Assembly: GCA_024281135.1 (NCBI GenBank)
Contig: JAMXLG010000062.1
Span: 1 to 35,111, forward strand
Reading direction: 5' to 3'
Length of the DNA stretch: 35,111 nucleotides
From: Vulcanimicrobiia bacterium
GTDB taxonomy: Bacteria > Eremiobacterota > Eremiobacteria > Baltobacterales > Baltobacteraceae
A program made the position numbers and the translations under genes. Positions 8,850-17,512 of the stretch are shown in pieces. The notes beneath the pieces are model-generated. The model saw only the letters and a program-made list of their open reading frames with translations, did not search any database and was not told the origin of the DNA. The first letter of the stretch is position 1. Each line of letters starts with the position of its first letter.

Positions 8850-9692
8850 TTATCGGACGCCGAGATAGTAGCGCGCTGTGGATTCAACGGCGGCGCGCGG
8901 AATGCAGCCGATCAACTCACTCGTTGCTACGGCCACTCCGTGCGCAGCAGCAAGCCGGCGCACAACCTCTACGATTCGATAGAGCGGCGTTGACTCATAC
9001 TGTGTGACGTTAAAGGAAACTTGAACGAGGTTCTCTCCGAGGCGCAGACCAAGCGCGCGAAGCGTGATGAGGCCGCCGGTCCGCTCGCGCAATAGCGTAG
9101 CGATCCGTCTAGCCACGTCGATGTCAGCCGTCGCGAGGTTCACATTGAACGCGATCAACAATTCGCGCGCGCCGATGGCAATCGCTCCCGCTCGCTCGTG
9201 GCGCGCGATATCACCCACGTCCGGCCGCCAGCGCGGGTCGGTCGCGCGCGCCTCCAATCCCTCGAACTCGCCGGCTCGCACGTCCGCGAGTAGCAGGCGT
9301 TCCGGCACGCGGGCCGCCGCGCCGTAATAGAAGGACGGCACACCGAACCGCTCCCAGATTTGCTCGCCTGCTTCGTGCGCGAGATGCGCGGCGTCTTTGA
9401 GCGTCGCACCGTCAAGCGGAACGAACGGCAGCACGTCGAGCGCGCCGATGCGCGGATGAACGCCGCGGTGCGTGCGAAGATCGATCGCTTCAACGACAAC
9501 GCCCGCGAGCGCGACTGCGGCATCAACGACATGCCGCCCGTTTCCGGCGATCGTCAGCACGCTGCGATGATGAATCGGGTCGCTCGTTCGATGTAACACA
9601 CGCGCGCCCGTCGCATTGACCGCCGAGACGGCGGCATCGATTGTCTCGCTCCGTTTTCCCTCGGAAATATTCGGAACGATTTCGAAGAGCAT
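8850..9692 (-). CDS. ftcD: Glutamate formimidoyltransferase (stand-alone)
   Basis: This 280-residue cytoplasmic enzyme transfers the formimidoyl group between N-formimidoyl-L-glutamate and tetrahydrofolate, in histidine degradation. It has the family start EIVPNISEGKRSE, the segment RTHRGVHPRIGALDVLPFV and, later, LGLRLGENLVQVSFN. It has only the transferase half; the cyclodeaminase half of bifunctional FtcD is absent and no separate fchA is nearby. No other hut gene is in the window. The ATG is at 9692, two bases after the radA stop, so expression with radA is likely. Members outside hut operons may have a different formimino or formyl substrate; that point is inference. Confidence 0.9.
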   Translation of the reverse strand: MLFEIVPNISEGKRSETIDAAVSAVNATGARVLHRTSDPIHHRSVLTIAGNGRHVVDAAVALAGVVVEAIDLRTHRGVHPRIGALDVLPFVPLDGATLKDAAHLAHEAGEQIWERFGVPSFYYGAAARVPERLLLADVRAGEFEGLEARATDPRWRPDVGDIARHERAGAIAIGARELLIAFNVNLATADIDVARRIATLLRERTGGLITLRALGLRLGENLVQVSFNVTQYESTPLYRIVEVVRRLAAAHGVAVATSELIGCIPRAAVESTARYYLGVR

Positions 9693-9694
9693 TG

Positions 9695-11011
9695 CTATCG
9701 CAGCGCCGCGCCGATTGCGCTTGCGATATCGCTAAATTGTGAAGGTGAGATCATCGTGCGGTAACCGAGTTTGCGGGCTTCCGCCTCGCGCCGAGGCGAT
9801 GCACCGACGGCGCGCAATTCGCCCGAGAGGCCGAGTTCGCCGAACGCGACCGCATCGGAGGGCACGGGGACATTCCGAAACGACGATGCAATCGCAAGTG
9901 CAATACCGAGATCGGCGGCGGGCTCGTTGATGCGAAGACCGCCGGCGACCGACGCATACACATCGTGCGTGCCGAGATGCATCCCGACACGCCGCTCCAA
10001 CACGGCGAGAATCATCGCGAGCCGTCCTTGATCCAGATTATTCGCGAGCCGTCTCGGCGTGCCGTAACTCGTTTCACCGACGAGCGCTTGTACTTCGATC
10101 AAGACGGGCCGCGAACCGACGATGGACGCTACCACGCACGAGCCGCTCGGACGCGCGTCACGCCCGGCGAGAAAGAGTTCCGAGGGGTTTGCAACCTCTT
10201 CAAGTCCGCTCTCGTGCATTGAAAAGACGCAGATTTCGTCGATCGAACCGAAGCGATTCTTATACGCGCGCAGGATGCGGTAGTCGCCGGTCGTTTCACC
10301 TTCGAAGTAGAGGACGGTATCAACGAGATGCTCGAGCAGACGCGGACCTGCGATCGCACCGTCTTTGGTGACGTGTCCGACGATGAACGTCGCGCAGCCC
10401 GTGCGCTTCGCGTACTCCATCAGCGCTTGCGTGCTGTCGCGCACTTGCGTTACCGAACCCGCGTAGGCTTCGGCTTCGGGCAACCATACGGTTTGAATCG
10501 AGTCGACGATGAGTGCGAGCGGCGCGAGCCGTTCGAGATGCTCGAGCACGCTGCGCAGATTGGTTTCCGCGTGAACGAGAATTGGTGCATCGAGTCCCAA
10601 ACGTTGCGCGCGAAGTTTCACTTGCGCCGCGGACTCCTCCCCGCATACATAGACGGTCGGTCCGAGATCCGCAAGACGGGCGGCAATCTGCAGTAGCAAC
10701 GTGGATTTCCCGGCACCGGGCGGACCCCCGATGAGCGTGAGGCTCCCCGGGACGATGCCGCCGCCGAGCACACCGTCGAATTCGCGAAGTCCCGTACGCA
10801 CGCGAGCGATGCGCGCGCTGTCGATTTCGTGCAACGGAACGGGCGCGAGCGTCGCAGCGCGCGCCGGCGTTGCACGTGCGCCCTTTGCCGCTACCGTGAA
10901 CGGGCGTTCGTCGAATGAGTTCCACGCCTCGCACTGCGGACAACGCCCGAGCCATCGGGGCGATTCAAATCCGCAGCCGTTGCAAAAATAGACGGAGCGT
11001 GCCTTTGCCAC
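9695..11011 (-). CDS. radA: DNA repair protein RadA (Sms)
   Basis: RadA is a RecA-like, hexameric, branch-migrating ATPase acting in homologous recombination. The N-terminal zinc finger is present (Cys10, Cys13, Cys24, Cys27 in CNGCGFESPRWLGRCPQC). The Walker A is GGPPGAGKST at about 95-104. The RadA-specific KNRFG motif occurs in YKNRFGSIDEI, and a Lon-like C-terminal domain contains SVAGGLRINEPAADLGIALA. I chose GTG 11011, which has AAAGGCG 5-6 nt upstream and starts right before the zinc finger. A longer form from GTG 11050 has no ribosome-binding site and lies only 20 bp from cmk. It is the first gene of the minus-strand operon. Confidence 0.95.
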   Translation of the reverse strand: MAKARSVYFCNGCGFESPRWLGRCPQCEAWNSFDERPFTVAAKGARATPARAATLAPVPLHEIDSARIARVRTGLREFDGVLGGGIVPGSLTLIGGPPGAGKSTLLLQIAARLADLGPTVYVCGEESAAQVKLRAQRLGLDAPILVHAETNLRSVLEHLERLAPLALIVDSIQTVWLPEAEAYAGSVTQVRDSTQALMEYAKRTGCATFIVGHVTKDGAIAGPRLLEHLVDTVLYFEGETTGDYRILRAYKNRFGSIDEICVFSMHESGLEEVANPSELFLAGRDARPSGSCVVASIVGSRPVLIEVQALVGETSYGTPRRLANNLDQGRLAMILAVLERRVGMHLGTHDVYASVAGGLRINEPAADLGIALAIASSFRNVPVPSDAVAFGELGLSGELRAVGASPRREAEARKLGYRTMISPSQFSDIASAIGAALR

Positions 11012-11070
11012 GCGGACGCCTTTGCCGCACGGGGTGGAGTTGCCTGGCACGGCGAAACGGCGGCTCGACT

Positions 11071-11781
11071 ATGACCCCTCCAGCCCATCTGCAGATTGCA
11101 ATCGACGGTCCCGCCGCCTCCGGAAAGACGACCGTCGCGCATAGCCTGGCCGACCGGCTGCACATCCTGTACCTCGATACGGGCGCGATGTACCGGACGC
11201 TTGCGCATCTCGCGCTGCAGACGCGCACGGAAGCAGATAATGAAGGCGCGCTCGTCCATCTGTGGGACAGCGCCGGCGTTCAAATCGAGCTCGATGCGAA
11301 TTCACCGCTCGGGTTCCGGATCAATGCGGGCGGCCGCGATATCGACGAGCGCATCTTGCAATCGAATGAAGTAACGGCGATCGTTTCAACGATCGCCGCG
11401 CACCCGCGGGTGCGCGAAGCGCTGGTACGCAGCCAACGCGATATTGCCGCGCGCGGACCGGTCGTGATGGCGGGGCGCGACATCGGCACGGTCGTGCTTC
11501 CGTACGCGCAAGTCAAGATTTTTCTTACCGCATCCGTCGAGGCGCGCGTGGCGCGCCGTCGCGCGCAGTTACTCGAGGCCGGCGTCGATGTGAGCATCCA
11601 TCAACTTTCGCAAGAGATCGAAGAGCGCGACCGTCTCGACCGTGAACGCGCAGCGTCGCCGCTGGTTCCCGCACCCGACTCGCATGCGATTGATTCGAGC
11701 ACGATCGACGCCGATGCGGTGGTGAACGAAATTATAACGATCGTGCGAAACGCTGCGCGCGACGGTGAGGTGTTGGCGTGA
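11071..11781 (+). CDS. cmk: Cytidylate kinase
   Basis: This 236-residue cytoplasmic enzyme phosphorylates CMP and dCMP with ATP. The N-terminus has the P-loop DGPAASGKTT and then YLDTGAMYR, the standard Cmk signature. Further motifs are GRDIGTVVLPYAQVKIFLTA and the lid RRRAQLLEAG; the C-terminus keeps ERDRLDRERAASPLVPA. The frame is open upstream, but ATG 11071 is where homology begins; its ribosome-binding site is weak. It diverges from radA across 59 bp and overlaps plsC by four bases (GTGA). The cmk-plsC-ispH order also occurs in several other bacteria. Confidence 0.95.
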   Translation: MTPPAHLQIAIDGPAASGKTTVAHSLADRLHILYLDTGAMYRTLAHLALQTRTEADNEGALVHLWDSAGVQIELDANSPLGFRINAGGRDIDERILQSNEVTAIVSTIAAHPRVREALVRSQRDIAARGPVVMAGRDIGTVVLPYAQVKIFLTASVEARVARRRAQLLEAGVDVSIHQLSQEIEERDRLDRERAASPLVPAPDSHAIDSSTIDADAVVNEIITIVRNAARDGEVLA

Positions 11782-12377
11782 ACGCACTCTATGCGTTCGC
11801 GAGTTTCACCATTCGCACGTACAGCACACTCGTTTGGAACGCGCACGTGTACGGCAGGGAAAACGTCCCGACCAGTGGTCCGCTCATCATCGCCTGCAAT
11901 CACGTCTCGCTGCTGGATCCGCCCGTGATGGGCTGCTACGTTCCGCGCCAAGTGTCGTATATGGCCAAAAAAGAGCTTTTCGAAATTCCGGTGCTCGGGC
12001 CGCTGATTCACGGGCTCGGCGCGTACCCGGTTGACCGCGGAGGGAGCGCCACTTCAGCGATCAAGCGCTCCGTGGACGTATTGCGAGGCGGCGGGTGCGT
12101 CGGAATCTTCCCGGAGGGCGGCCGCAACGCTGAAGGCGACAAAGTGCCGCGCGGCGGCGTCGCGCTTTTAGCATCGCTTGCCAAAGCACCCGTTGTTCCG
12201 GCGGCAATCGTGGGCACGAATGAGAAGAAGAAACGAGGTAAGATCAAAGTCGCATACGGTGCGCCGGTCGCGCTCCCAGCCGGCCGGAAAGCAACCCGCG
12301 ACGAATTGGCGAAGTTTACCGACACGGTGATGAGTGCAATCTACGCGCTCGCGAGGGAAATCGGTGGAGATTCGTAA
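11778..12377 (+). CDS. plsC: 1-acyl-sn-glycerol-3-phosphate acyltransferase
   Basis: This 199-residue membrane-associated enzyme adds the second acyl chain to lysophosphatidate in phospholipid synthesis. The catalytic HX4D motif is His42 to Asp47 in NHVSLLDPPVMG. The acceptor-binding motif is FPEGGRNAEGDKVPRGG, and VVPAAIVG is the last family block. The N-terminal helix (residues 4-20) probably associates with the membrane. It starts with GTG overlapping the cmk stop (GTGA) and its 3' end overlaps ispH by 14 bp. It would act after PlsX/PlsY, and plsX is in this same window. Confidence 0.93.
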   Translation: MNALYAFASFTIRTYSTLVWNAHVYGRENVPTSGPLIIACNHVSLLDPPVMGCYVPRQVSYMAKKELFEIPVLGPLIHGLGAYPVDRGGSATSAIKRSVDVLRGGGCVGIFPEGGRNAEGDKVPRGGVALLASLAKAPVVPAAIVGTNEKKKRGKIKVAYGAPVALPAGRKATRDELAKFTDTVMSAIYALAREIGGDS

Positions 12378-13206
12378 GGCCAAGGTTCAGGGATTCTGCT
12401 TCGGCGTTGCCATCACGGTGAAGAAAGCCGAAGAAGCCATCGCGTCGCGCAGCGATGTGACGACGCTTGGCCACGTCGTTCACAACCCGCAGATGGTCGA
12501 ATCGCTCCAGAGCCGCGGACTGCGCAATGCGAACTCCGTCGACGATGTCGAGCGCGGCACTCTGTTCGTTCGCGCGCACGGCCTGCCTGTCGAAGTCTTC
12601 GATAAGGCAAAGGAAAAGGGCCTCGACGTCATCGACGCCACCTGCCCGATGGTGACGAAGATCCACGTGCAAGCCGAGCGTTTGAAGGAAGACGGTTACA
12701 AGATCATCGTCGTCGGCGATCCGAAACATCCCGAAGTCAAAGGCACTCTCAGCCACGTGCCGGGTGCATGGTGCATCGAGACTGTCGAAGACGTTGAGAA
12801 GTTGCCGCGCAGCAGCAAGGTCGGTGTCGTCGTGCAATCGACGTATTCGCGCGAGCGTTTCACCGATATCGTGAAAGCACTCTCCGAGAAGTACTACGAA
12901 GTGCGTTCGGTCAACACGATTTGCACCGATACCAACAATCGTCAAACTGAAGCGCTCCGTCTCGCCGAAATGGTCGAAGTCATGGTCGTCGTCGGTGGAA
13001 AGACGTCCGCCAACACCAAGCATCTGGCGGAGCTTTCCGAGAAGCACGGCGCACGTTCGTTTCATATCGAAGGCCCCGATGAATTGCGGGCCGAGTGGTT
13101 CGAGGGCGTCAATGTGGCGGGTTTGATGTCGGGCGCGTCGACGCCCGGATGGCTCGTCGATCAAGTGGAAACAAGAATGGAGGAGCTTACCCGTCAGCCT
13201 GTCTGA
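12364..13206 (+). CDS. ispH: 4-hydroxy-3-methylbut-2-enyl diphosphate reductase
   Basis: IspH (LytB) is the iron-sulfur enzyme of the last MEP-pathway step, making IPP and DMAPP from HMBPP. All three cluster cysteines are present: Cys12 in GFCFGV, Cys94 in DATCPMVTK and Cys187 in NTICTDTNNRQ. His40 (HVVHNPQ) and the TDTNNRQ block, which contact substrate, are also kept. The start is GTG 12364, because GAGGGA lies 5 nt upstream and the protein then begins in register with the family; an in-frame ATG 30 bp upstream lies inside plsC. The predicted length, 280 residues, is typical. It overlaps plsC by 14 bp. Confidence 0.96.
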   Translation: MEIRKAKVQGFCFGVAITVKKAEEAIASRSDVTTLGHVVHNPQMVESLQSRGLRNANSVDDVERGTLFVRAHGLPVEVFDKAKEKGLDVIDATCPMVTKIHVQAERLKEDGYKIIVVGDPKHPEVKGTLSHVPGAWCIETVEDVEKLPRSSKVGVVVQSTYSRERFTDIVKALSEKYYEVRSVNTICTDTNNRQTEALRLAEMVEVMVVVGGKTSANTKHLAELSEKHGARSFHIEGPDELRAEWFEGVNVAGLMSGASTPGWLVDQVETRMEELTRQPV

Positions 13207-13234
13207 GCGGTTTGAAGCCCATTTAGAGCAGCGA

Positions 13235-14167
13235 GTGCGTGAGTATCGGGGATCGTCACTGGTCTCCGATATGCTTTTCTATCATTTCGGATACGGTCAG
13301 TACGGTCCGGCGCGCACGGGAAAACGTTTGCGTCCGCAACTCGTCATGCTCTCGTCGCTGCACGAAGGCGCCGAGCTGGAGGATGCGCTCGATGCCGCCG
13401 TTGCAGTGGAATTGCTCCACAACTACTCGCTCGTGCACGACGACATCGAAGATCGTGACGAGCTTCGCCGCGGACGCCGCACGCTTTGGAACGTCTATGG
13501 AATCGCGCAAGCGATTAACGCCGGCGATGCATTGTGTGCGCTGACCTTCTTAACGCTCCTGAAGGCGGACGAGCGCCACAACTCGGAGAGCGTGATGTCG
13601 ATGACGCGCATGTTGCAAGAGGCCCACGGGACCATGTGCGACGGGCAGTCGCTCGACCTCCATTTTGAAACCGCCGCGCACGTAGATCTCGAACACTACT
13701 ACCGCATGATCGCGGCAAAGACGGCCGCCCTCTTCGAAGTTTCGTGCATGCTCGGCGCCGAGTGCGCGCATGCGACTCCCGAAACGATTCGGACGTACGC
13801 CGCTGTCGGGCGAGCCTATGGGATGGCCTTTCAGATCCGCGACGATCTCCTCGGCATTTGGGCGACGGCCGACGCGACCGGCAAAATCGCAAAGAACGAT
13901 TTGGCCCGCCGGAAGTGGACGTTTCCCATCGTCTGGGCGCTCGCGCAGGCTCCTTCTCCGGCGCGCGACGCGGTTGCACAGGCGTACGGGAGCGGCGGCG
14001 CGCTCAGCCCCGATTTGGTATCCAGGGTTATGGACGCACTCGAGACGCTCGGCGCCCGAGAGGCGGCGGCGCGTGCAGTTGAAGAACAAGTGGCGGTCGT
14101 GGAGGCAGCGCCCGCGTTCGAACTCCGCGAGTACATGCTTAACACGCTAGCCGAAAGCGTCGGCTAA
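13235..14167 (+). CDS. Polyprenyl (trans-isoprenyl) diphosphate synthase
   Basis: This enzyme condenses IPP onto allylic diphosphates to build a linear polyprenyl chain. It has the substrate motif GKRLRPQL, the first Asp-rich motif LVHDDIEDRDELRRG and the second QIRDDLLGIW; chain length (C15 to C40) is not readable with confidence. As annotated from GTG 13235 it has 310 residues. The homologous frame continues upstream with SLSERFEAHLEQR, which looks like a real family N-terminus, but no ATG, GTG or TTG is in frame there. A CTG at 13199, 13 nt after GGAGGAG, could give 322 residues. It follows ispH, so precursor supply and use are adjacent. Confidence 0.92.
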   Translation: MREYRGSSLVSDMLFYHFGYGQYGPARTGKRLRPQLVMLSSLHEGAELEDALDAAVAVELLHNYSLVHDDIEDRDELRRGRRTLWNVYGIAQAINAGDALCALTFLTLLKADERHNSESVMSMTRMLQEAHGTMCDGQSLDLHFETAAHVDLEHYYRMIAAKTAALFEVSCMLGAECAHATPETIRTYAAVGRAYGMAFQIRDDLLGIWATADATGKIAKNDLARRKWTFPIVWALAQAPSPARDAVAQAYGSGGALSPDLVSRVMDALETLGAREAAARAVEEQVAVVEAAPAFELREYMLNTLAESVG

Positions 14168-14172
14168 AACAT

Positions 14173-14197
14173 GGGTTTGCCCTGAACGGTCAAACCC
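14173..14197 (+). repeat. Hairpin just upstream of the mannosyltransferase ribosome-binding site
   Basis: GGGTTTG (14173-14179) pairs perfectly with CAAACCC (14191-14197) across an 11-nt loop. The GGGAGG ribosome-binding site begins at 14198, directly against the stem. No T-run follows, so it is a poor intrinsic terminator. Effects on translation or mRNA stability are possible but unproven. Confidence 0.45.
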
Positions 14198-14213
14198 GGG
14201 AGGACACCACCCC

Positions 14214-17200
14214 GTGAAGGTCATGACGAACGACCAGCCGTCCGTCTGGGAACGCTCGTACCCATGGGCGCTTCCCGCCATGCTGCTGCTCGGCTTCGTC
14301 GTGCGCATGCTCTTCGTGCGTTCGTCCGGCTTTCAAACTGATGTCACCACGTTTGAAGCGTGGGCGATTTCGGCGCATGATAACGGCCTCGCAAACTTCT
14401 ATGCGAAGACCGGCTTTGCGGATTATCCGCCGGGCTACTTTTATATACTCGGGTTGATCGGCGCGATCTGGGCACCGTTCCGCGCGCACGACCCGAGCTA
14501 CACGATGCTGGGCGTGCTGGTGAAGTTGCCTGCGATCCTCGCGGACCTCGGGGTCGGCGCACTGCTCTTCGCACTCGGACGGCGTTTTGCGGCTCCGGCA
14601 ATCGCGTTCGGCGCTGCGGCGCTCTACGTGTTCAATCCGGCGACGATCTTCATCTCGGCGGATTGGGGGCAAGTCGACGCGATCTCCGGTGGTCTCGCGC
14701 TACTCGCGGCGTTCTTCCTTTTGAAGAGTGACGATGATCCGCCGGAGCGACTGTCGTGGTACATTCCGCTCGCGTGGGTGACGCTTGCGTACTCGCTGTT
14801 GATCAAGCCGCAGGCCGCGGTGCTCATTCCGATTTTCATCGCGTTTGCATTTACCGATCGGTCGCGTTTGCGTTCGCGGGTGACGGGCTCGGCAATCGGT
14901 ATCGCTGCCGCCTTCATCTTTGCGATCGCGCTGGTTGAACCGTTCCATGCTTCGAGTCCGGCCGGCGCACTGAGCTGGCTGCTCCAGCGGTACTCGGTCG
15001 GTTCGCACGTCTATCAGTACAACAGCGTTAATGCGTTCAATCTCTGGGCGATCAGCGGCTATCTCTGGAGTCCCGATTCGCGGCTCATCCTTGGAGTACC
15101 GCAGTACGTGTGGGGCATCGGGCTCGTCCTCGCTGCCGTCGCATTGATCGTGTGGCGCTATGTCCAGGAAGCCTCACCATCTTCGCTGCTCGAATCATCA
15201 GCACTCGCGCTGCTGGCATTCTTCGTGCTTTCAACGCGCATGCACGAACGCTACATCTTCGATGGATTGCTCTTCACGATTGCTTGCATTCCGATCGCCC
15301 GCCGATATCTCTGGGGTTCGATCGTTCTCTCGATCGTGCTCTTCGCGAACCTGCTGTATTCGCTGCAGTACCTCTCAGCTGTAACCGGCGGAATGCCGGG
15401 CGCCGATCCACACAATCTTTGGGGTCTCGGCACGCAGTTTTTTGCGCTGCTCGCGGTTGGTACGTTCTTCACGCTGGGATACGCATATTTGGGTGGAAAC
15501 CCGGTTGAAGAGCAAGCTTCTGTGACGGTACACCGCCCCGAGGAACACATCAAGGCGGAACCCGGATCGTGGCGTCGAGCGTGGGAGTATTTCGATCCCC
15601 GCGAAGGACTTGCAGCCATGCGCGCGCCGCTCGACTACGTGTTGATGAGCGCGCTCGGCGCTGTCAGCTTCGTCGTCTCGTACATCAATTATTGGTATCC
15701 GGCTGAAAAGGTCTTCGACGAGATCTACTTTGCGCGTGCCGCCGAAGAGTATCTGAAGAACATGCGTATTTACGAAAATACGCATCCGCCGCTCTCCAAG
15801 CTGCTCGTCACGCTTTCGGTGCTGCTCTTCGGCGGTCTCCAGCACGGCGACAACTCGTATGGTTGGCGCTTCCTCGACGTCGTCTTCGGGGCGCTCGTCG
15901 TGATGCTGCTCTACGTCTTCGCAAAGCGCGTCACGAAATCGACGATCTTCGCGACGATTGCCGCGTCGTTTTTGTTCTTCGACGGCATGCATTTCGTGCA
16001 GTCGCGCATTGCGACGCCGGAAGGCTTCGTCGTCTTTTTCTCCCTTGCGGCAGTCTACGCGTTCTATCGATTTTTGCTCGCATCGCAAGTCGAGGAGCGC
16101 AAACACGTCGTCGTTCCGGCCGGCGCTTTTGCCGTGGGCATCGTCGTCTCCATCGTCTCCGGTTTGATTGTCGTCGGAATTTGGGATTTCGTCTGGAGCC
16201 ACATGCCCAATCCGTCGAAGCTCGATATGCCGACGTCGATCGTGGTCACGCTCTATGTTGCGCTCGGCATCTACCTGCTGTGTCGCTATGTTGCGTTTCC
16301 GGCGATGTACAGCGATGGCTCGATGGAACAGACCTTCGCGGACGGATCGTACGCGCTTGTGGATCCACATGTCCATTCGGTGCTAGCACCTGACGGCGGT
16401 GTCATCGAAGCGGCTCCCGGTGGCAAGGCGAAGATTCGTCAGGGAAGCGTTTCGCAGAATCGAGCTGGGACGCTGGAATATCGCGACGACGACGTCACCG
16501 TGACTTATCGCACCGACCCGAGCGTTACGTATGCCACGCCGGTCGGCACTGCCGTCTACAAAGATAACGAGATTCACGCGGACGGCACCGTGGAGCAGGG
16601 TAAATCCGCAACATTGTGGCTGATCGCGTTTACGATTGCGCTCGGCCTGCTGGTGAGCACGAAGTGGTACGGCGTGATGGGCTTCGGCGTCAGCTTTATC
16701 GCGCTCATCTTCGTCTGGATGCAACGTGTGTTCCGGCGCGGCCGCTTGGCGTTGTGGGGGAACCCGCGCGGATTCCGTCTCGACGGCGCCCTTGTGACGA
16801 TTCTCTTCGTCGCAGCGACGGTCTACGCACTCGTCTGGGTTCCGGATCTCGTGCGTCAGTCGCCCGATCCGAACGAGGTCCACAACATCAACGACGTCGT
16901 TGCGCGGCAATACTCGATGTTCGAGTATCACGACACGCTCAAAGCCACTCATCCGTATTCATCGAAGTGGTGGGAGTGGCCGCTCGATTATGTTCCGATC
17001 GCGTATTACTACCAAGACAATCGCGCAAATAAGAGCGACGACCATGGATGCTGCGTCGAGGAGATTACCTCGATGCCGAACCCGTTCATCTTGTGGATCG
17101 GGTTGATTTGCGTGCCCTTGATCGGTTTTCTCGCGTGGCGAGAGCGGAACAAAGCCTACGCGCTGATCGTGCTCACGTATCTGTTGCAATGGCTTCCGTG

Positions 17201-17483
17201 GATGAAGTCACCACGCATTACATTCGCGTACCACTTTTACGTCGACATCCCGCTCATTTGTCTCTGCATCGCGATCGTGCTGCAGCGTATCTGGGAATGG
17301 GCGAAGACGCGCGGACCGAGCACTAGATGGGCCGGCGGCGCGGCCGTCGGTGCGGTCGTGCTGTTGATTGCATTCGGCTTTGTCTACTTCTATCCGATCC
17401 TTTCCGCGGAGAAGATCCCGTGGGATGCGTGGCATGCGCGCATGTGGATGATCGACAACAAGTGGGTCGTCGGACCGGGATAG
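14214..17483 (+). CDS. Double GT-C glycosyltransferase: GT-C module fused to protein O-mannosyltransferase
   Basis: This integral membrane protein has 1089 residues. Residues 1-430 form a multi-helix GT-C-like module with a DVTTFEAWA loop and YPPGYFYIL. Residues about 470-1089 are a PMT (GT39) unit: the acidic pair in VFDEIYFARAAEEYL, NTHPPLSKLLV, QSRIATPEGF, STKWYGVMGF, and a PMT_4TMC end with HPYSSKWWEWPLDYVPIAYYY. Such enzymes move mannose from polyprenyl-phosphate-mannose to secreted proteins. Between FYRFLL (about 624) and the STKW helix (about 800) lie two extra helices and a beta-rich soluble stretch (about 697-795) with no PMT counterpart I know. The start is GTG 14214, 10 nt after GGGAGG. 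Roles of the two halves are inferred. Confidence 0.88.
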   Translation: MKVMTNDQPSVWERSYPWALPAMLLLGFVVRMLFVRSSGFQTDVTTFEAWAISAHDNGLANFYAKTGFADYPPGYFYILGLIGAIWAPFRAHDPSYTMLGVLVKLPAILADLGVGALLFALGRRFAAPAIAFGAAALYVFNPATIFISADWGQVDAISGGLALLAAFFLLKSDDDPPERLSWYIPLAWVTLAYSLLIKPQAAVLIPIFIAFAFTDRSRLRSRVTGSAIGIAAAFIFAIALVEPFHASSPAGALSWLLQRYSVGSHVYQYNSVNAFNLWAISGYLWSPDSRLILGVPQYVWGIGLVLAAVALIVWRYVQEASPSSLLESSALALLAFFVLSTRMHERYIFDGLLFTIACIPIARRYLWGSIVLSIVLFANLLYSLQYLSAVTGGMPGADPHNLWGLGTQFFALLAVGTFFTLGYAYLGGNPVEEQASVTVHRPEEHIKAEPGSWRRAWEYFDPREGLAAMRAPLDYVLMSALGAVSFVVSYINYWYPAEKVFDEIYFARAAEEYLKNMRIYENTHPPLSKLLVTLSVLLFGGLQHGDNSYGWRFLDVVFGALVVMLLYVFAKRVTKSTIFATIAASFLFFDGMHFVQSRIATPEGFVVFFSLAAVYAFYRFLLASQVEERKHVVVPAGAFAVGIVVSIVSGLIVVGIWDFVWSHMPNPSKLDMPTSIVVTLYVALGIYLLCRYVAFPAMYSDGSMEQTFADGSYALVDPHVHSVLAPDGGVIEAAPGGKAKIRQGSVSQNRAGTLEYRDDDVTVTYRTDPSVTYATPVGTAVYKDNEIHADGTVEQGKSATLWLIAFTIALGLLVSTKWYGVMGFGVSFIALIFVWMQRVFRRGRLALWGNPRGFRLDGALVTILFVAATVYALVWVPDLVRQSPDPNEVHNINDVVARQYSMFEYHDTLKATHPYSSKWWEWPLDYVPIAYYYQDNRANKSDDHGCCVEEITSMPNPFILWIGLICVPLIGFLAWRERNKAYALIVLTYLLQWLPWMKSPRITFAYHFYVDIPLICLCIAIVLQRIWEWAKTRGPSTRWAGGAAVGAVVLLIAFGFVYFYPILSAEKIPWDAWHARMWMIDNKWVVGPG

Positions 17484-17512
17484 CGAAGAGGGCTGGGTAA
17501 GAGGAACCGTTT

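Noticed and set aside
14173..14197. Intrinsic terminator after the polyprenyl synthetase gene
   Set aside because: No T-run follows the stem; kept only as a hairpin.
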